From Nocardia aobensis NBRC 100429 (GTDB taxonomy: Bacteria; Actinomycetota; Actinomycetes; Mycobacteriales; Mycobacteriaceae), in assembly GCF_000308375.1 (NCBI RefSeq), contig NZ_BAFQ01000138.1, forward strand, positions 1 to 45,520: a stretch of 45,520 bases of DNA, in the 5' to 3' direction. Numbering within the stretch: position 1 is the stretch's first letter; each line of letters begins with the position of its first letter. This document shows positions 36,559 through 45,520 of the stretch, piece after piece. Under the pieces are notes generated by a model, which saw only the letters and a program-made list of their open reading frames with translations, ran no database searches and was not told the DNA's origin. A program made the position numbers and the translations under genes.

Positions 36559-38439
36559 CTACTCCACCCCGATCTGGACCAGGTCCACGGCCTGACCGCC
36601 GTCGTAGGTGACGACCTCCACGCCGGGAAATTCCGTGGTGATGTGTGCGGTGAGCTCGTCCGCCAACCCGGCGGGCGCCTGCGCGCCCAGCAGCAGCGTC
36701 ACCAGTTCCCCGCCCAGGCCGAGCATGCGATCGAGCAGGGTCCGGGCGGCTCGGCGCAGGTCCGCATCGATGACGACCACGTCGTGGCCCACCAGGCCGA
36801 GCCCATCGCCCTGCTCGCACGTGCCGACGATGGTCAGCGCGCGTTCGGCGGCGACGCGGACCGCGCCCCACCGGGTACTGGCGGCCGACTGCGACATCGT
36901 CAGCGCGTCGTCGACGGCCAGGCTGCCGCTGTCGTGCAGGGCGAGCGCCGCCAGCCCCTGCACCATGGAGCCGCTGGGCAACATCATCACCTCACGCCAC
37001 CCGTCCCGGGCGGCCATACCGATCGCCACCAGCTCCGGCGCCGGCAACGCCCCGTTGGGCAGCACCAGCACTTCCCGCTGCGGCATCGCGCGAATGGCGG
37101 CGAGCAGTCGATCGGCGGTCACCGCGCCGGTGAGCACGACCGCACCGGAGTCCTCGAACAACCGTACCGCCCCCGCTCCGGTGGCGATCGCGAGAATGCC
37201 TCGATCTGGCTGTCCTTGCGCGGCAACGGAAGTGCCGGACAAACCCTCGATCCGGATGTTGCTCAGGACGCCGGCGGCCAGCCCGGCCTCCACCGCGGCG
37301 CCGGCATCGGCGCAATGCACGTGCGCCGACCAGCTGCCCTCGCCGTCGCCCACCACGACCACCGAATCCCCCAGCGCGGCAAGGGCATCACGCAGCCGGT
37401 CGATGCGCGCCGGATCGGACTCGACGATCCGGTACATGACCTCGTACCGGTGCACGCTCGCCCGATCGCGCCGGCCGGATTCCTCTCCGGCGCGCCGCAC
37501 GGCCTCCGTACCGGACACGCGCTGCGGCGAAATCATCGGCAGCACAGCGTCTTCAGAACCGGCCTGCGCACTGACGATGTGTGCGTAATCGGAGTTCCCG
37601 GGCGGTACAGCGCGACTCGTACCGGGGCCGTCGCCCGCGATCACTTCCGACGGGGCAGCCCTCGGTCGCTCGGACGACGAATCCGCATGCACCGCAGTGT
37701 CGTTCACGTGCACGTCCGGCGAATCCGCCACCAGAGCACCGCGACGTAGGGGTCCAGCGGCCGACCGCGCGGCATCCGAAGCCGTCACCCGGTAGACCGG
37801 ACGCGCGGGTGCGCTCCCGGTACACACCTCCACCAGGGCGTCCAGCAGGACCAGCAGCCCGCGCGCCCCGGCATCGACCACACCGGCCGCGCGCAGCACG
37901 ACCAGTTGTGACGGTGTCTCCCCCAGCGCCTTCACCGCGCCGTCGGCGGCGGCGACGGCCACCGCGGCGACCGTCTGTTCCGCACAGTCCTCCGCGCGGT
38001 CCGCGGCCGCTTCCAGCACGGTGAGCATGGTGCCCTCGACCGGTTCGCTCAGCGATTCCCGGACCAGGACCGCCGCCCGGCGCAACGCGGCGCGCAGCGT
38101 GGCCGCGGTGAGGGCGTCGCGATCGGCCGACTCGGCCAGCCCCCGCAGCACCTGCGACAGGATGATCCCCGAATTCCCGCACGCCGCGGCGGTCGCGGCC
38201 CGGGCCATGGCGCCGAGCGGACCGGCGGCGTCACCCGACGGGTCCGCGTCGACGTGCGCTTGCGTCGCGGCGAGTGCGGCGCGCATGGTGATGAGCAGAT
38301 TGGTTCCGGTGTCGGAATCGGCCACCGGGAAGACGTTCAGCGCGTTGATCTCCTCGCGGTGCGCGAGCAGGCGTTCCACACACAGCGCACCCCACTGCCG
38401 CAGTGCGGCCGCATCGAGCCTCTCCCGGACCCCGCGCAC
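36559..38439 (-). CDS. DAK2-domain protein of the YloV/FakA type
   Basis: A 626-residue protein. The N-terminal DAK2 kinase domain (about residues 1-200) has [13 protein letters not shown], which binds nucleotide and magnesium, and [15 protein letters not shown] low-complexity linker of about 100 residues follows, then a C-terminal DhaK-like region as in FakA, the fatty acid kinase ATP-binding subunit. No DegV/FakB partner is in the window, so substrate use is inferred only from the family. The start is GTG 38439 with GAAGGA upstream; the longer frame is non-homologous. It is the first gene of the pair with recG and is divergent from rpmB. Confidence 0.88.
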   Translation of the reverse strand: MRGVRERLDAAALRQWGALCVERLLAHREEINALNVFPVADSDTGTNLLITMRAALAATQAHVDADPSGDAAGPLGAMARAATAAACGNSGIILSQVLRGLAESADRDALTAATLRAALRRAAVLVRESLSEPVEGTMLTVLEAAADRAEDCAEQTVAAVAVAAADGAVKALGETPSQLVVLRAAGVVDAGARGLLVLLDALVEVCTGSAPARPVYRVTASDAARSAAGPLRRGALVADSPDVHVNDTAVHADSSSERPRAAPSEVIAGDGPGTSRAVPPGNSDYAHIVSAQAGSEDAVLPMISPQRVSGTEAVRRAGEESGRRDRASVHRYEVMYRIVESDPARIDRLRDALAALGDSVVVVGDGEGSWSAHVHCADAGAAVEAGLAAGVLSNIRIEGLSGTSVAAQGQPDRGILAIATGAGAVRLFEDSGAVVLTGAVTADRLLAAIRAMPQREVLVLPNGALPAPELVAIGMAARDGWREVMMLPSGSMVQGLAALALHDSGSLAVDDALTMSQSAASTRWGAVRVAAERALTIVGTCEQGDGLGLVGHDVVVIDADLRRAARTLLDRMLGLGGELVTLLLGAQAPAGLADELTAHITTEFPGVEVVTYDGGQAVDLVQIGVE

Positions 38440-38762
38440 GTCACCGTCCTTCCCGCCACCGCGATCACACCGTCGAACCCGCCAGCCAGGGTAGTCGTCC
38501 GCACCGACACCCTCGACACACGAAGCCGGGTAGGGAGGCGGATCCGGCGGCGGAGACGAGGCAGCCGCGACCGGGTGCCTGCGGCGAGCCCCGGGGCGAT
38601 TGGACATCGAAGACGGCCGACCGCTACTCTTGCAGGGTTGCCTCACGCGGCCCCTGCCGGTCGCGTTCACCGGCGGTAGCGCTGGTAGGCATTGAGGATA
38701 AAGTTTCCGGACAGGCTGTCTCACCGACAGCGGTCCCCCATGACATGAAGGAGCTCGCGACT
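38440..38762. other. Divergent intergenic region before rpmB
   Basis: This 323-bp stretch contains no credible gene. Near its right end is a small hairpin, GCTGTC (38716-38721) with GACAGC (38727-38732), in the likely rpmB leader. ATTGAGGATAAAGTT near 38690 is the most AT-rich part and may hold the rpmB promoter, but I cannot fix the boxes. Confidence 0.5.
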
Positions 38763-38954
38763 ATGGCTGCCGTCTGCGACGTCTGCGCCAAGGGCCCCGG
38801 CTTCGGTAAGTCGGTTTCGCACTCGCACCGGCGCACCAACCGTCGCTGGAACCCGAACATCCAGACCGTTCGTGCCCAGGTTGCCCCCGGCAACACCCGC
38901 CGCATGAACGTCTGCACCTCCTGCCTGAAGGCCGGAAAGGTTGTTCGCGGCTGA
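38763..38954 (+). CDS. rpmB: 50S ribosomal protein L28, zinc-binding form
   Basis: A 63-residue ribosomal protein starting [24 protein letters not shown] and CTSC make a zinc site, so this is the C+ type, like the L32 in this window. GGAG lies about 10 nt before the ATG. It is followed by a strong terminator hairpin, so it is probably monocistronic. Confidence 0.98.
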   Translation: MAAVCDVCAKGPGFGKSVSHSHRRTNRRWNPNIQTVRAQVAPGNTRRMNVCTSCLKAGKVVRG

Positions 38955-38972
38955 GCTGCGTAGACATCTTCG

Positions 38973-39006
38973 ACGCCCCGGCGCGCCCACAGGGTGACCG
39001 GGGCGT
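38973..39006 (+). terminator. Terminator hairpin after rpmB
   Basis: ACGCCCCGG (38973-38981) and CCGGGGCGT (38998-39006) pair over 9 bp, followed by TTGTC. The 16-nt loop can pair further (CCC with GGG). It lies 18 bp after the rpmB stop. Confidence 0.75.
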
Positions 39007-39045
39007 TGTCATGTGCTCACCCGGCCGCGCACGCGGGACGGCAGC

Positions 39046-39600
39046 ATGAACCCGCACTGCCCGCGGATTGTGACGGCGTCTGCCGAATACGCCCGTGATC
39101 TGGCGATCTGCCATATCGAATCGTGGCGTGAGGCCTACCGCGGACTGGTGCCCGAGCATGTGCTCGCCGCCTTCGACGTCGACCGCCGCGCCGCCCGGTG
39201 GGCCGCCCTCATCGACTCGATCGACGAGAGCGCGGCGGCCGACCGAACGGCCCACACCATCGTGCTGGCCGTCGACGACACCCGCGCCCCCGGCAACCGT
39301 GTCCTCGGATTCGCGCACGCCGGACCGCCTCGCGACGAACCGCGCGTCGCCGATCGGGAACTGTATGCGCTCTACGTCCGGGCCGACCGATACGGCACCG
39401 GCATCGCACAGGAATTGCTGCGTGCGATTCTCCTCCCCGACACCGACACCGCGTTATGGGTGTTCGAGGAGAATCCACGCGCCCGGAATTTCTATCGAAA
39501 GTTCGGATTCGCCGCCGACGAGGCCCGCCGAATCGAACCGTTCTCCCTGGCGAGCGAGATCCGGATGATCGCTCGCCGCCCGATTACTGGGCGCCGTTGA
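39046..39600 (+). CDS. GNAT-family N-acetyltransferase
   Basis: A 184-residue acetyltransferase. The central strand ADRELYALYVRADRYGTGIAQ holds the acetyl-CoA loop, although the usual second Gly is weak (RYGTGIA in place of RxxGxG/A). ENPRARNFYRKFGF is the typical C-terminal motif. ATG 39046 is preferred; a GTG at 39013 is possible. The substrate is unknown. Its last 17 bases overlap the end of the convergent secreted-protein gene. Confidence 0.85.
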   Translation: MNPHCPRIVTASAEYARDLAICHIESWREAYRGLVPEHVLAAFDVDRRAARWAALIDSIDESAAADRTAHTIVLAVDDTRAPGNRVLGFAHAGPPRDEPRVADRELYALYVRADRYGTGIAQELLRAILLPDTDTALWVFEENPRARNFYRKFGFAADEARRIEPFSLASEIRMIARRPITGRR

Positions 39601-39862
39601 AGCAGTCGAGCCCACCCTGCGCGCTGATGCTCTGGAAGACGCACAGACCGCGCGCGTTGACATTGGACGACAGCGACGACGAACCCGTCTGCGGATCCCA
39701 CAGGGCCAGCACCGGTCCCGCGTGCTGAGTGGTGGTGACCTCTTCCTGCGGGGTGGCCGGCTCCAGCGGCAGGCCGGCGGCCTGCGCTATCGCGGGTGCG
39801 CCGAGGACCGCCGCACCGGCGGCAACGGCGACTACGGCACCGCGCACGGATGTGATCTGCAT
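39584..39862 (-). CDS. Small secreted protein with a cysteine pair
   Basis: A 92-residue protein with a clear Sec signal peptide: basic start, a hydrophobic run of Ala/Val to about residue 22, and AIAQA before a predicted cleavage near residue 28. The mature part is about 64 residues with two cysteines (GLCVFQ and DCFNG), which could form a disulfide outside the cell. No lipobox is present. I do not recognise a family. It lies 38 bp upstream of ung on the same strand and overlaps the convergent GNAT gene end by 17 bp. Confidence 0.75.
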   Translation of the reverse strand: MQITSVRGAVVAVAAGAAVLGAPAIAQAAGLPLEPATPQEEVTTTQHAGPVLALWDPQTGSSSLSSNVNARGLCVFQSISAQGGLDCFNGAQ

Positions 39863-39900
39863 GCATCTGCTCCTGTTTCGCTCGAACTGTTACGCCGCGG

Positions 39901-40578
39901 TCAGGGCAAGCGCCAATCGACCGGGGCGGCCCCCAATGTACCGAGCAATTCGTTGGTGCGGGAGAAAGGCCTCGATCCGAAGAAACCGCGTGAGGCGGAC
40001 AGTGGTGAGGGATGGGCGGATTCGATGGTCGGGACATCGCCGAGCATCGGCTTCAACGTCGAGGCGTCGCGGCCCCACAGGATCGCGACCAGCGGCTGCT
40101 CACGCGCCACGAGCGCGCGAATCGCCTGCTCGGTCACCGCTTCCCAGCCCTTGCCGCGATGCGACGCGGGCTGGCCGGGCGAGACCGTCAGCACTCGGTT
40201 CAGCAGCAGCACACCCTGATCCGACCACGGCGACAGGTCACCGCACGACGGGGTCGGATGGCCGAGATCGCGCGAATACTCCGAGAAGATGTTCGCCAGG
40301 CTGCGCGGCACCGGCGAAACATCCGGCGCCACCGAGAAACTCAACCCCATGGCATGCCCGGGAGTCGGGTACGGATCCTGCCCGACGATCAGCACGCGCA
40401 CCTTGTCGAAGGGACGGGTGAAGGCGCGTAAGACGTTCTCGCCCTTGGGAAAGTAGCCACGGCCGGCGGCGTTCTCCGCCCGCAGGAACTCCCCCATCTC
40501 GGAGATCCGGTCGGTCACCGGTTCCAATGCCTCGGCCCAGCCCGTATCGATGATCTGCGGCAGTGGTTTCGCGCCCAT
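39901..40578 (-). CDS. ung: Uracil-DNA glycosylase
   Basis: A 225-residue family 1 enzyme that removes uracil from DNA. The water-activating motif [17 protein letters not shown] contains Asp68, and the DNA-intercalating loop AHPSPLSA contains the catalytic His. Start ATG 40578 ([10 protein letters not shown]) gives family length. Downstream of thiL by 74 bp on the same strand, as in M. tuberculosis Rv2976c-Rv2977c. Confidence 0.98.
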   Translation of the reverse strand: MGAKPLPQIIDTGWAEALEPVTDRISEMGEFLRAENAAGRGYFPKGENVLRAFTRPFDKVRVLIVGQDPYPTPGHAMGLSFSVAPDVSPVPRSLANIFSEYSRDLGHPTPSCGDLSPWSDQGVLLLNRVLTVSPGQPASHRGKGWEAVTEQAIRALVAREQPLVAILWGRDASTLKPMLGDVPTIESAHPSPLSASRGFFGSRPFSRTNELLGTLGAAPVDWRLP

Positions 40579-40652
40579 GTCGGGACAAGATAGTCGCCGC
40601 GGCTCGGCGTCCGCACGCCGCCCACCCGCCGTCGCATCGTCGGGCCGCACCG

Positions 40653-41651
40653 CTATTCGCCCCCTCCGAACGACTCCCAGCCCAACGGCCCCGACCACCG
40701 CGCTCCGTCGACGAAAACGCCCGAGCCGGTGCACACCCGGCCGATCGCCCGCCAGCCCGGCGGGATCGCGGCGCCGGCCCCGAAGGTGGCGGCGAAGGCA
40801 TGGTCCTCCCCACCGGTGAGCACCCAGCCGAGCGCGTCGGCGTGCAGCGCGGCGGCGACCGGAGTCAGCGCCGGATCCGCCACCGCCGCCGAATCGACAT
40901 CGACCGCCACACCGGAGGATTCGGCGATATGCGATAGATCGGCGAGCAGTCCGTCGGAGACGTCGGTCATCGCGGTGATCTCCGTGGCCTCCGGCAGCTC
41001 CAGCACGGCGGAATAGGGCGGTCGCGGAACACGATGGGCGGCAACCACATCGGTGAACAGCTCGGCATCGGAACCGCTGTCCGCGCCGGCCGACAGGGCC
41101 GCCAGTCCGGCCGCCGACCAGCCGAGCCACCCGGCGACCGCGACGATATCGCCGTCGCGTGCCCCCGAGCGCAGCACGGCCCGGCCGCGGGGGTCACCGA
41201 ATGCGGTCACCGAGATCACCAGCTGCGGGCTGCGCACCACATCGCCCCCGGCGATCGGGGCCCCGGCCCGCCGGGCCTCCGCCCACATGCCGTCGGCCAA
41301 TCCGTCGACGAATGTCACCGGCGTCTCGGCGGGGCAGCCCAGCGACACCACGAACGCGCTGGGCACCGCACCCATCGCGACCACGTCGGCGGCATTCTGC
41401 GCGATCGCCTTGGCCCCGATGTCCTCCGGCCGCGACCAGTCCAGCCGGAAATGCCGATCCTGCACGAGCATGTCGGTGCTGACCACGTAGCGCCCGGCCG
41501 GCGCCGCGATCACCGCCGCATCGTCCCCGGGCCCCAGCTCGACGCCGCCACCGAACGACCGCCCGGCGTTCATCCGTTCGATCAATGCGAATTCGCCCAG
41601 GTCGCGCACGGTGCGCGGGCCGCTCTCGGTGATGCCGCTCTCCTTCTCCAC
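40653..41651 (-). CDS. thiL: Thiamine-monophosphate kinase
   Basis: A 332-residue enzyme phosphorylating thiamine monophosphate to thiamine pyrophosphate, the last step of the pathway. The PurM/AIRS-like fold shows GPGDDAAVI near residue 41, [18 protein letters not shown], and [15 protein letters not shown], all standard ThiL motifs. Length is typical. It lies directly upstream of ung and is divergent from the DUF3515 gene. Confidence 0.97.
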   Translation of the reverse strand: MEKESGITESGPRTVRDLGEFALIERMNAGRSFGGGVELGPGDDAAVIAAPAGRYVVSTDMLVQDRHFRLDWSRPEDIGAKAIAQNAADVVAMGAVPSAFVVSLGCPAETPVTFVDGLADGMWAEARRAGAPIAGGDVVRSPQLVISVTAFGDPRGRAVLRSGARDGDIVAVAGWLGWSAAGLAALSAGADSGSDAELFTDVVAAHRVPRPPYSAVLELPEATEITAMTDVSDGLLADLSHIAESSGVAVDVDSAAVADPALTPVAAALHADALGWVLTGGEDHAFAATFGAGAAIPPGWRAIGRVCTGSGVFVDGARWSGPLGWESFGGGE

Positions 41652-41856
41652 ACCCGGTCAGGTCACCGGGGACACCACACTCCGACGCTACCCTGTGCCT
41701 GCGCGGCGGCACCGGTCCGCTGTGGCCTCCTCTCGGGCGCGGCGGTGCCCGGATGCCGCGAGAGCGTGCCGACGGCCGTTCGATACCCTCGAACACGCAT
41801 TCCAGACAATCAGCCGGGCGCGACGCCCGCCCGGCACGAGTGGAGACGAATCCCGG

Positions 41857-42555
41857 ATGAGTAGCGAGACGGACCGGCCGACAGCGGACACCCCGCAGCC
41901 CGACCGACCGGAGTCCGAGCCCGGCCTCCCCGCCGCGGCCGACCCGGAACCCGCTACCAACCGGCCCGGGAACTCCGCGCCGACCGTGGCCGAAACCGCC
42001 GAGGCCGACGACGGCCCCCAGCTGCATCCGGCGCTGATCGCGACCGCTGTCGCCCTTCCGGTCGCGCTGATCGTCGTCGTCCTCGTCATCGCGGCCATGT
42101 CGCGACAGTCCGCCGGTCGCGAGCCGCTGGCGCTGGGCTCGGTACCGGCGCCCGCGGCGTCGAGCCAGGATTGCACCACCCTGCTGGCCGCACTGCCGGA
42201 GTCACTCGGCGACGACTACACCAAATCCGAACTGGCCCAACCGGCTCCGCCCGCGACCGCGGCCTGGCAGCCGTCGGACGGCGGCGATCCGATCGTGCTG
42301 CGCTGCGGCCTGGACCGGCCGCTGGAGTTCACCAAGGCCTCCGCGCTACAGGTGGTCAACGGCGTGAACTGGTTCGAGGTGCGCGATCAGACCAGCGGCG
42401 TGACCTCCGGCACCTGGTACGCGGTGGATCGCGGCACCTATATCGCTGTGACGATGCCCACCAAGGCGGGACCGTCTCCCCTGCAGGAGATGTCGAACAC
42501 GATCGGCAAGACCTTGCCCGCGAAGCCCCTCGACCCGGGAGCCGTACCGAACTGA
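41857..42555 (+). CDS. DUF3515 membrane-anchored protein
   Basis: A 232-residue protein: a Pro/Glu-rich cytoplasmic stretch of about 55 residues, one transmembrane helix (about 60-80, ATAVALPVALIVVVLVIAAM), then a globular outer domain with two cysteines (QDCTTLL and LRCGLDRP), as in the actinobacterial DUF3515 family (M. tuberculosis Rv2980). The ATG has GTGGAG upstream. The function of the family is not known; its steady place beside ddl and thiL hints at an envelope role. Confidence 0.85.
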   Translation: MSSETDRPTADTPQPDRPESEPGLPAAADPEPATNRPGNSAPTVAETAEADDGPQLHPALIATAVALPVALIVVVLVIAAMSRQSAGREPLALGSVPAPAASSQDCTTLLAALPESLGDDYTKSELAQPAPPATAAWQPSDGGDPIVLRCGLDRPLEFTKASALQVVNGVNWFEVRDQTSGVTSGTWYAVDRGTYIAVTMPTKAGPSPLQEMSNTIGKTLPAKPLDPGAVPN

Positions 42556-42560
42556 GCCGG

Positions 42561-42860
42561 TCAGGAACGCGGTAACCGCGCCCGTCCGGAGGTCAGGTCG
42601 ATCTCCGCGTCACCGGGGGTTCCGTCCCCCGAGTTCTCGCGGTGCATGAGAACCGTCTGCCGTTCCTCGAATTCATGCCGCTTACCCGCGTCGAACAACG
42701 CGTCGAACTGCTCGAATCCGATCCCCGCCGCGCTCGGCCCGGCGGACTCGCGCATCCACGGCAGCGCGGCGCGCCCGGTCGTCTTCCGGTAGCCCACCTC
42801 GGCGAACGCGACCGCGATGATCAGCAGCGCCAGCCCGGGCAGAGTCATCGCGAGAATCAC
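42561..42860 (-). CDS. Small membrane protein, possibly DUF6191
   Basis: A 99-residue protein with one N-terminal helix (about 5-22) and a cytoplasmic part containing GIGFEQFDALFDAGKRHEFE and ERQTVLMHRE. This pattern recalls the small actinobacterial DUF6191 family; the match is from memory of the motif. It lies 31 bp downstream of ddl on the same strand, probably its cotranscribed last gene, and is convergent with the DUF3515 gene, 5 bp apart. Confidence 0.7.
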   Translation of the reverse strand: MILAMTLPGLALLIIAVAFAEVGYRKTTGRAALPWMRESAGPSAAGIGFEQFDALFDAGKRHEFEERQTVLMHRENSGDGTPGDAEIDLTSGRARLPRS

Positions 42861-42891
42861 CCCACCCAGATTACGCGCGCCGCACCGCCGC

Positions 42892-44010
42892 TCAGCGCAG
42901 TCCGGTGCCCCGGGTCAGCGCCGTCTCGATCAGGGTGGTGATCAGGGTGCGATTGTCGATTCCGGTGGCATCCCACATGCGCGGATACATGGAGATGGAG
43001 GTGAATCCGGGCAAGGTGTTGATCTCGTTGATCACCGGTCCGGATGCGGTGACGAAGAAGTCGACCCGCGCCAGCCCCTGGCAGTCCAGCGCCCGGAACG
43101 CCCGCACCGAGAGTTCCCGGATCTGTTGCGAGATATCGTCGTTCAGCTTGGCCGGGATATCGAACTCGCACACGTCGTCGAGGTATTTGGTGTCGAAATC
43201 GTAGAATTGCGGTGTGCCGGAGGCGGTTTCGCTCTCGGAGATGTCGTCGTCGGGCATGCGGATCTCGGCGATCACGCTGGCCTCCACCCGGCCGTCCGGG
43301 AATTCCAGTACGCCGCACTCGACTTCGCGTCCGACGATGGCGGCTTCCACGATCACCTTCGGATCGTGCAGCCGGGCCGCGGCGATTGCCGAATCGAGAT
43401 CGATCCAGTCCTCGACCTTGGTGATGCCGATCGAGGAGCCCCCGCGCGCGGGTTTGACGAAGACCGGCAGGCCGAGCCGGTCACGGTCGGCCTCGCTCAC
43501 CGAATCGGTGCCGGGGCGCAGCACCACCTGCGTGCCGACCGGAAGTCCTTCCGCGGCAAGGAGTTTCTTGGTGAACTCCTTGTCCATTCCGGTGGCGCTG
43601 GCCAGCACTCCGGGGCCGACGTACGGAACACCCGCCAGCTCCAGTAGTCCCTGCAGCGTGCCGTCCTCACCCCACGGCCCGTGCAGTACCGGGAACACCA
43701 CGTCGACCACGCCCAGTACCGCTTCGGCGCCGTCGAGCGCGACCAGGGCGCCCGAGCGGCTCGGATCGGCGGCCAGGGTCAGCACGGTGCCGGCCGAGTC
43801 GACCGTGGGCAGGGCACGCTCGCGGATGGCGAGAGCGCGCGCATCGGCGCTGCTGAGGACCCAGGCGCCCTCGCGGGTGATACCGATCGGCACCGCCTCG
43901 TAGCGTTCGGGATCCAGGTTCGTCAGCACCATGCCGGCCGAAACGCACGACACCGCGTGTTCGTTGCTGCGGCCACCGAACACCACCGCAACCCTGATCC
44001 GGTTTGTCAT
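42892..44010 (-). CDS. ddl: D-alanine-D-alanine ligase
   Basis: A 372-residue ATP-grasp ligase making the D-Ala-D-Ala dipeptide for peptidoglycan. It opens [30 protein letters not shown], the [13 protein letters not shown] site and [15 protein letters not shown] are intact. Length is typical of mycobacterial Ddl. It follows gpsA by 34 bp on the same strand, the order seen in M. tuberculosis Rv2981c-Rv2982c. Confidence 0.98.
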   Translation of the reverse strand: MTNRIRVAVVFGGRSNEHAVSCVSAGMVLTNLDPERYEAVPIGITREGAWVLSSADARALAIRERALPTVDSAGTVLTLAADPSRSGALVALDGAEAVLGVVDVVFPVLHGPWGEDGTLQGLLELAGVPYVGPGVLASATGMDKEFTKKLLAAEGLPVGTQVVLRPGTDSVSEADRDRLGLPVFVKPARGGSSIGITKVEDWIDLDSAIAAARLHDPKVIVEAAIVGREVECGVLEFPDGRVEASVIAEIRMPDDDISESETASGTPQFYDFDTKYLDDVCEFDIPAKLNDDISQQIRELSVRAFRALDCQGLARVDFFVTASGPVINEINTLPGFTSISMYPRMWDATGIDNRTLITTLIETALTRGTGLR

Positions 44011-44044
44011 AGTCCGAACCGTACCCCGGCCGGACCGAAATCAT

Positions 44045-45040
44045 TCATTCCGGTTTGATCCGCCGACCGAGTAATTGCCCGACGGCATCGGACACCGAGA
44101 GCTCCTCGTGACAGACCCGATGCACCGCGGTGGTCAGCGGCATCTCCACATTGTGGGTCTCGGCCAGCGCCCGGATCGAGGTGCACGACTTCACACCCTC
44201 CGCGACCTGCCCGTGTGTCGCGTCCTGAGCGGCGCGCATCGAACCGCCGGCGCCCAGCACATGACCGAAGGACCGGTTGCGCGACAGCGGCGAGGTGCAG
44301 GTTGCCACCAGATCGCCCACCCCGGCCAGACCGGCCAGCGTGACCGGATTCGCACCCAGCGCCACCCCGAGCCGGATGATCTCGGCGAGCCCGCGGGTGA
44401 TCAGACTGGCGACGGAATTGTCACCCAGACCCATGCCCGCCGCGATCCCGCACGCCAGCGCGATCACGTTCTTGCACGCGCCGCCGATCTCGCAGCCGAT
44501 CACATCGGTATTGGTGTAGGGGCGGAAATAGCCGGTGGCGCAGGAATGCTGCACGGCCTCCGCACGCGCGGCGTCGGAGCAGGCGACCACCGAGGCGGCC
44601 GGCTGTTCGGCGGCGATCTCGCGGGCCAGGTTCGGGCCCGACAGCACCGCGATGCGCCCGGAATCCGCGCCGGTCACCTCCGCGATGACCTCGCTCATCC
44701 GCATGAGCGTCCCGGTCTCGATGCCCTTGGCCAGACTCAGCAGTGTCGCATCGGAGCGGACGGCCGCGCGCCAGTGCGCGAGATTGGGACGCAAGGATTG
44801 CGACGGAACCGCCAGCACGACGATGTCGGCGTCGTCGAGGGCCACCCGGTAATCGTCGGTCGCCGCGATCCCGTCGAGCCACACATCGGGCAGGTAGGCG
44901 GGATTGCGATGTTCGGTCGCCACGGCCTTCGCGATCTCGGGCCGCCGCGCCCACATCGTTACCTCGGTACCCGCGTCGTTGAGCACTTTCGCGAATGCGG
45001 TACCCCAGGATCCCGCACCCATCACTGCCGCCCTCGTCAT
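44045..45040 (-). CDS. gpsA: Glycerol-3-phosphate dehydrogenase [NAD(P)+]
   Basis: A 331-residue cytoplasmic enzyme supplying glycerol-3-phosphate for phospholipids. The Rossmann motif [13 protein letters not shown] is at the N-terminus; [12 protein letters not shown] and [15 protein letters not shown] (with the catalytic Lys) follow. ATG 45040 gives the standard length; the longer frame crosses the start of the divergent cofC gene. No strong ribosome site is seen. Confidence 0.97.
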   Translation of the reverse strand: MTRAAVMGAGSWGTAFAKVLNDAGTEVTMWARRPEIAKAVATEHRNPAYLPDVWLDGIAATDDYRVALDDADIVVLAVPSQSLRPNLAHWRAAVRSDATLLSLAKGIETGTLMRMSEVIAEVTGADSGRIAVLSGPNLAREIAAEQPAASVVACSDAARAEAVQHSCATGYFRPYTNTDVIGCEIGGACKNVIALACGIAAGMGLGDNSVASLITRGLAEIIRLGVALGANPVTLAGLAGVGDLVATCTSPLSRNRSFGHVLGAGGSMRAAQDATHGQVAEGVKSCTSIRALAETHNVEMPLTTAVHRVCHEELSVSDAVGQLLGRRIKPE

Positions 45041-45152
45041 CGTTTCAATATGCCACTCGCCGCCGCGCGAGTACCCGGTACTCGGGGGTTCGCGTGTTCG
45101 ATCGGTCACCGCTCCCAGGCTGCGGGCACCCGGAACGTGCGACGATGAACAC

Positions 45153-45520
45153 ATGCGTCCGGATGCCGTCCACGCCGTGATCGCGGTCAAGCACCTCGAC
45201 CGAGCCAAGAGCCGACTCGCCGACCGATTGCCGGCCGGCGAACGCTCGCGGCTGGTGCTGGCCATGCTGTCGGATACGGTCACCGCGACCCTGGACGCCG
45301 GGCTGGGCTCGGTCACGGTGGTGACACCCGACCAGCGCGTCGCGACCGTCGTGCGCGAACTCGGTGCGGCAGTGCATCCGGACCCGTCCACGACACCTTC
45401 CGCCGATGCCGCCCAGCCCCACTCGGACAGCGACGGCCTGAACACCGCGCTGGCATCGGCCGCCGCCGCCGTGCGCGAGCGCCACGGCGCCGTCGATCTG
45501 CTTGCGCTGCAAGCCGATCT
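45153..45520 (+). CDS. fbiD: 2-phospholactate / phosphoenolpyruvate guanylyltransferase CofC/FbiD (partial)
   Basis: The first 122 codons of a gene running off the window. It begins [20 protein letters not shown] and continues [20 protein letters not shown], the nucleotidyltransferase N-terminus of the CofC family that activates phosphoenolpyruvate or 2-phospholactate with GTP in coenzyme F420 synthesis. In mycobacteria the orthologue (Rv2983, FbiD) also sits beside gpsA. The ATG start is 112 bp from the divergent gpsA start. The catalytic half lies outside the window. Confidence 0.88.
   Translation, partial: MRPDAVHAVIAVKHLDRAKSRLADRLPAGERSRLVLAMLSDTVTATLDAGLGSVTVVTPDQRVATVVRELGAAVHPDPSTTPSADAAQPHSDSDGLNTALASAAAAVRERHGAVDLLALQAD

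Noticed and set aside
35194..37749. 851-codon plus-strand frame opposite recG and the DAK2 gene
   Set aside because: It spans two genes that are unambiguous on the minus strand and shows no recognisable fold.

Overview
The window is a high-GC actinobacterial chromosome segment. It most resembles a member of the Mycobacteriales close to Nocardia or Rhodococcus. The evidence is: dense GC-rich genes with many GTG starts, a SepIVA-type septation protein, an LdtMt2-type L,D-transpeptidase with an Ig-like region and C-terminal cap, a RamB-type regulator, DUF3515, a CofC/FbiD-type gene of the F420 pathway, and long gene-order agreement with Mycobacterium tuberculosis. The species assignment is inference. 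I saw no rRNA, tRNA, CRISPR array, insertion sequence or prophage.

Region 1 (1-14.3 kb) is rich in osmotic and envelope stress functions. A response regulator and a histidine kinase with almost no extracytoplasmic loop are followed, on the same strand, by ectA-ectB-ectC and the first codons of a probable ectD (ectoine and hydroxyectoine synthesis). A lipoprotein L,D-transpeptidase runs divergently from the response regulator. Next comes a complete high-affinity potassium system: kdpC, kdpB, kdpA, kdpF and a further 27-residue membrane peptide run leftward, and a 48-residue membrane peptide, kdpD and kdpE run rightward. The intergenic region between the two kdp arms carries five copies of the heptamer TTGACGG in both orientations.

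Region 2 (14.4-25.5 kb) holds OsmC and acylphosphatase, then a three-gene membrane module (a YgiB/YjfM-like protein, a glutathionylspermidine-synthase-like ATP-grasp enzyme and a DUF350 protein). A leftward run follows: a RibD/DHFR-fold reductase with an overlapping PHP-domain gene, then mutM, rnc, rpmF, a DUF177 gene and sepIVA. GtrA-like and AbiEi-like genes lie between sepIVA and coaD. In M. tuberculosis the same two flanks are separated by the PDIM/PGL lipid locus.

Region 3 (25.5-45.5 kb) is mostly core metabolism and genome maintenance: rsmD, pyruvate carboxylase, metE under a cobalamin riboswitch, a RamB-like regulator, recG, a DAK2-domain gene, rpmB, a GNAT acetyltransferase, a small secreted protein, ung, thiL, a DUF3515 gene, a small membrane protein, ddl, gpsA and the start of cofC/fbiD. 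The order follows the M. tuberculosis Rv2965c-Rv2983 block.

The less expected items are: the micro-proteins translationally coupled to both kdp arms; the TTGACGG cluster; a 23-bp duplication of the kdpE initiation region; an oversized KdpC with four cysteines; an orphan TetR-style operator before gtrA; and the ligase module near 16 kb.
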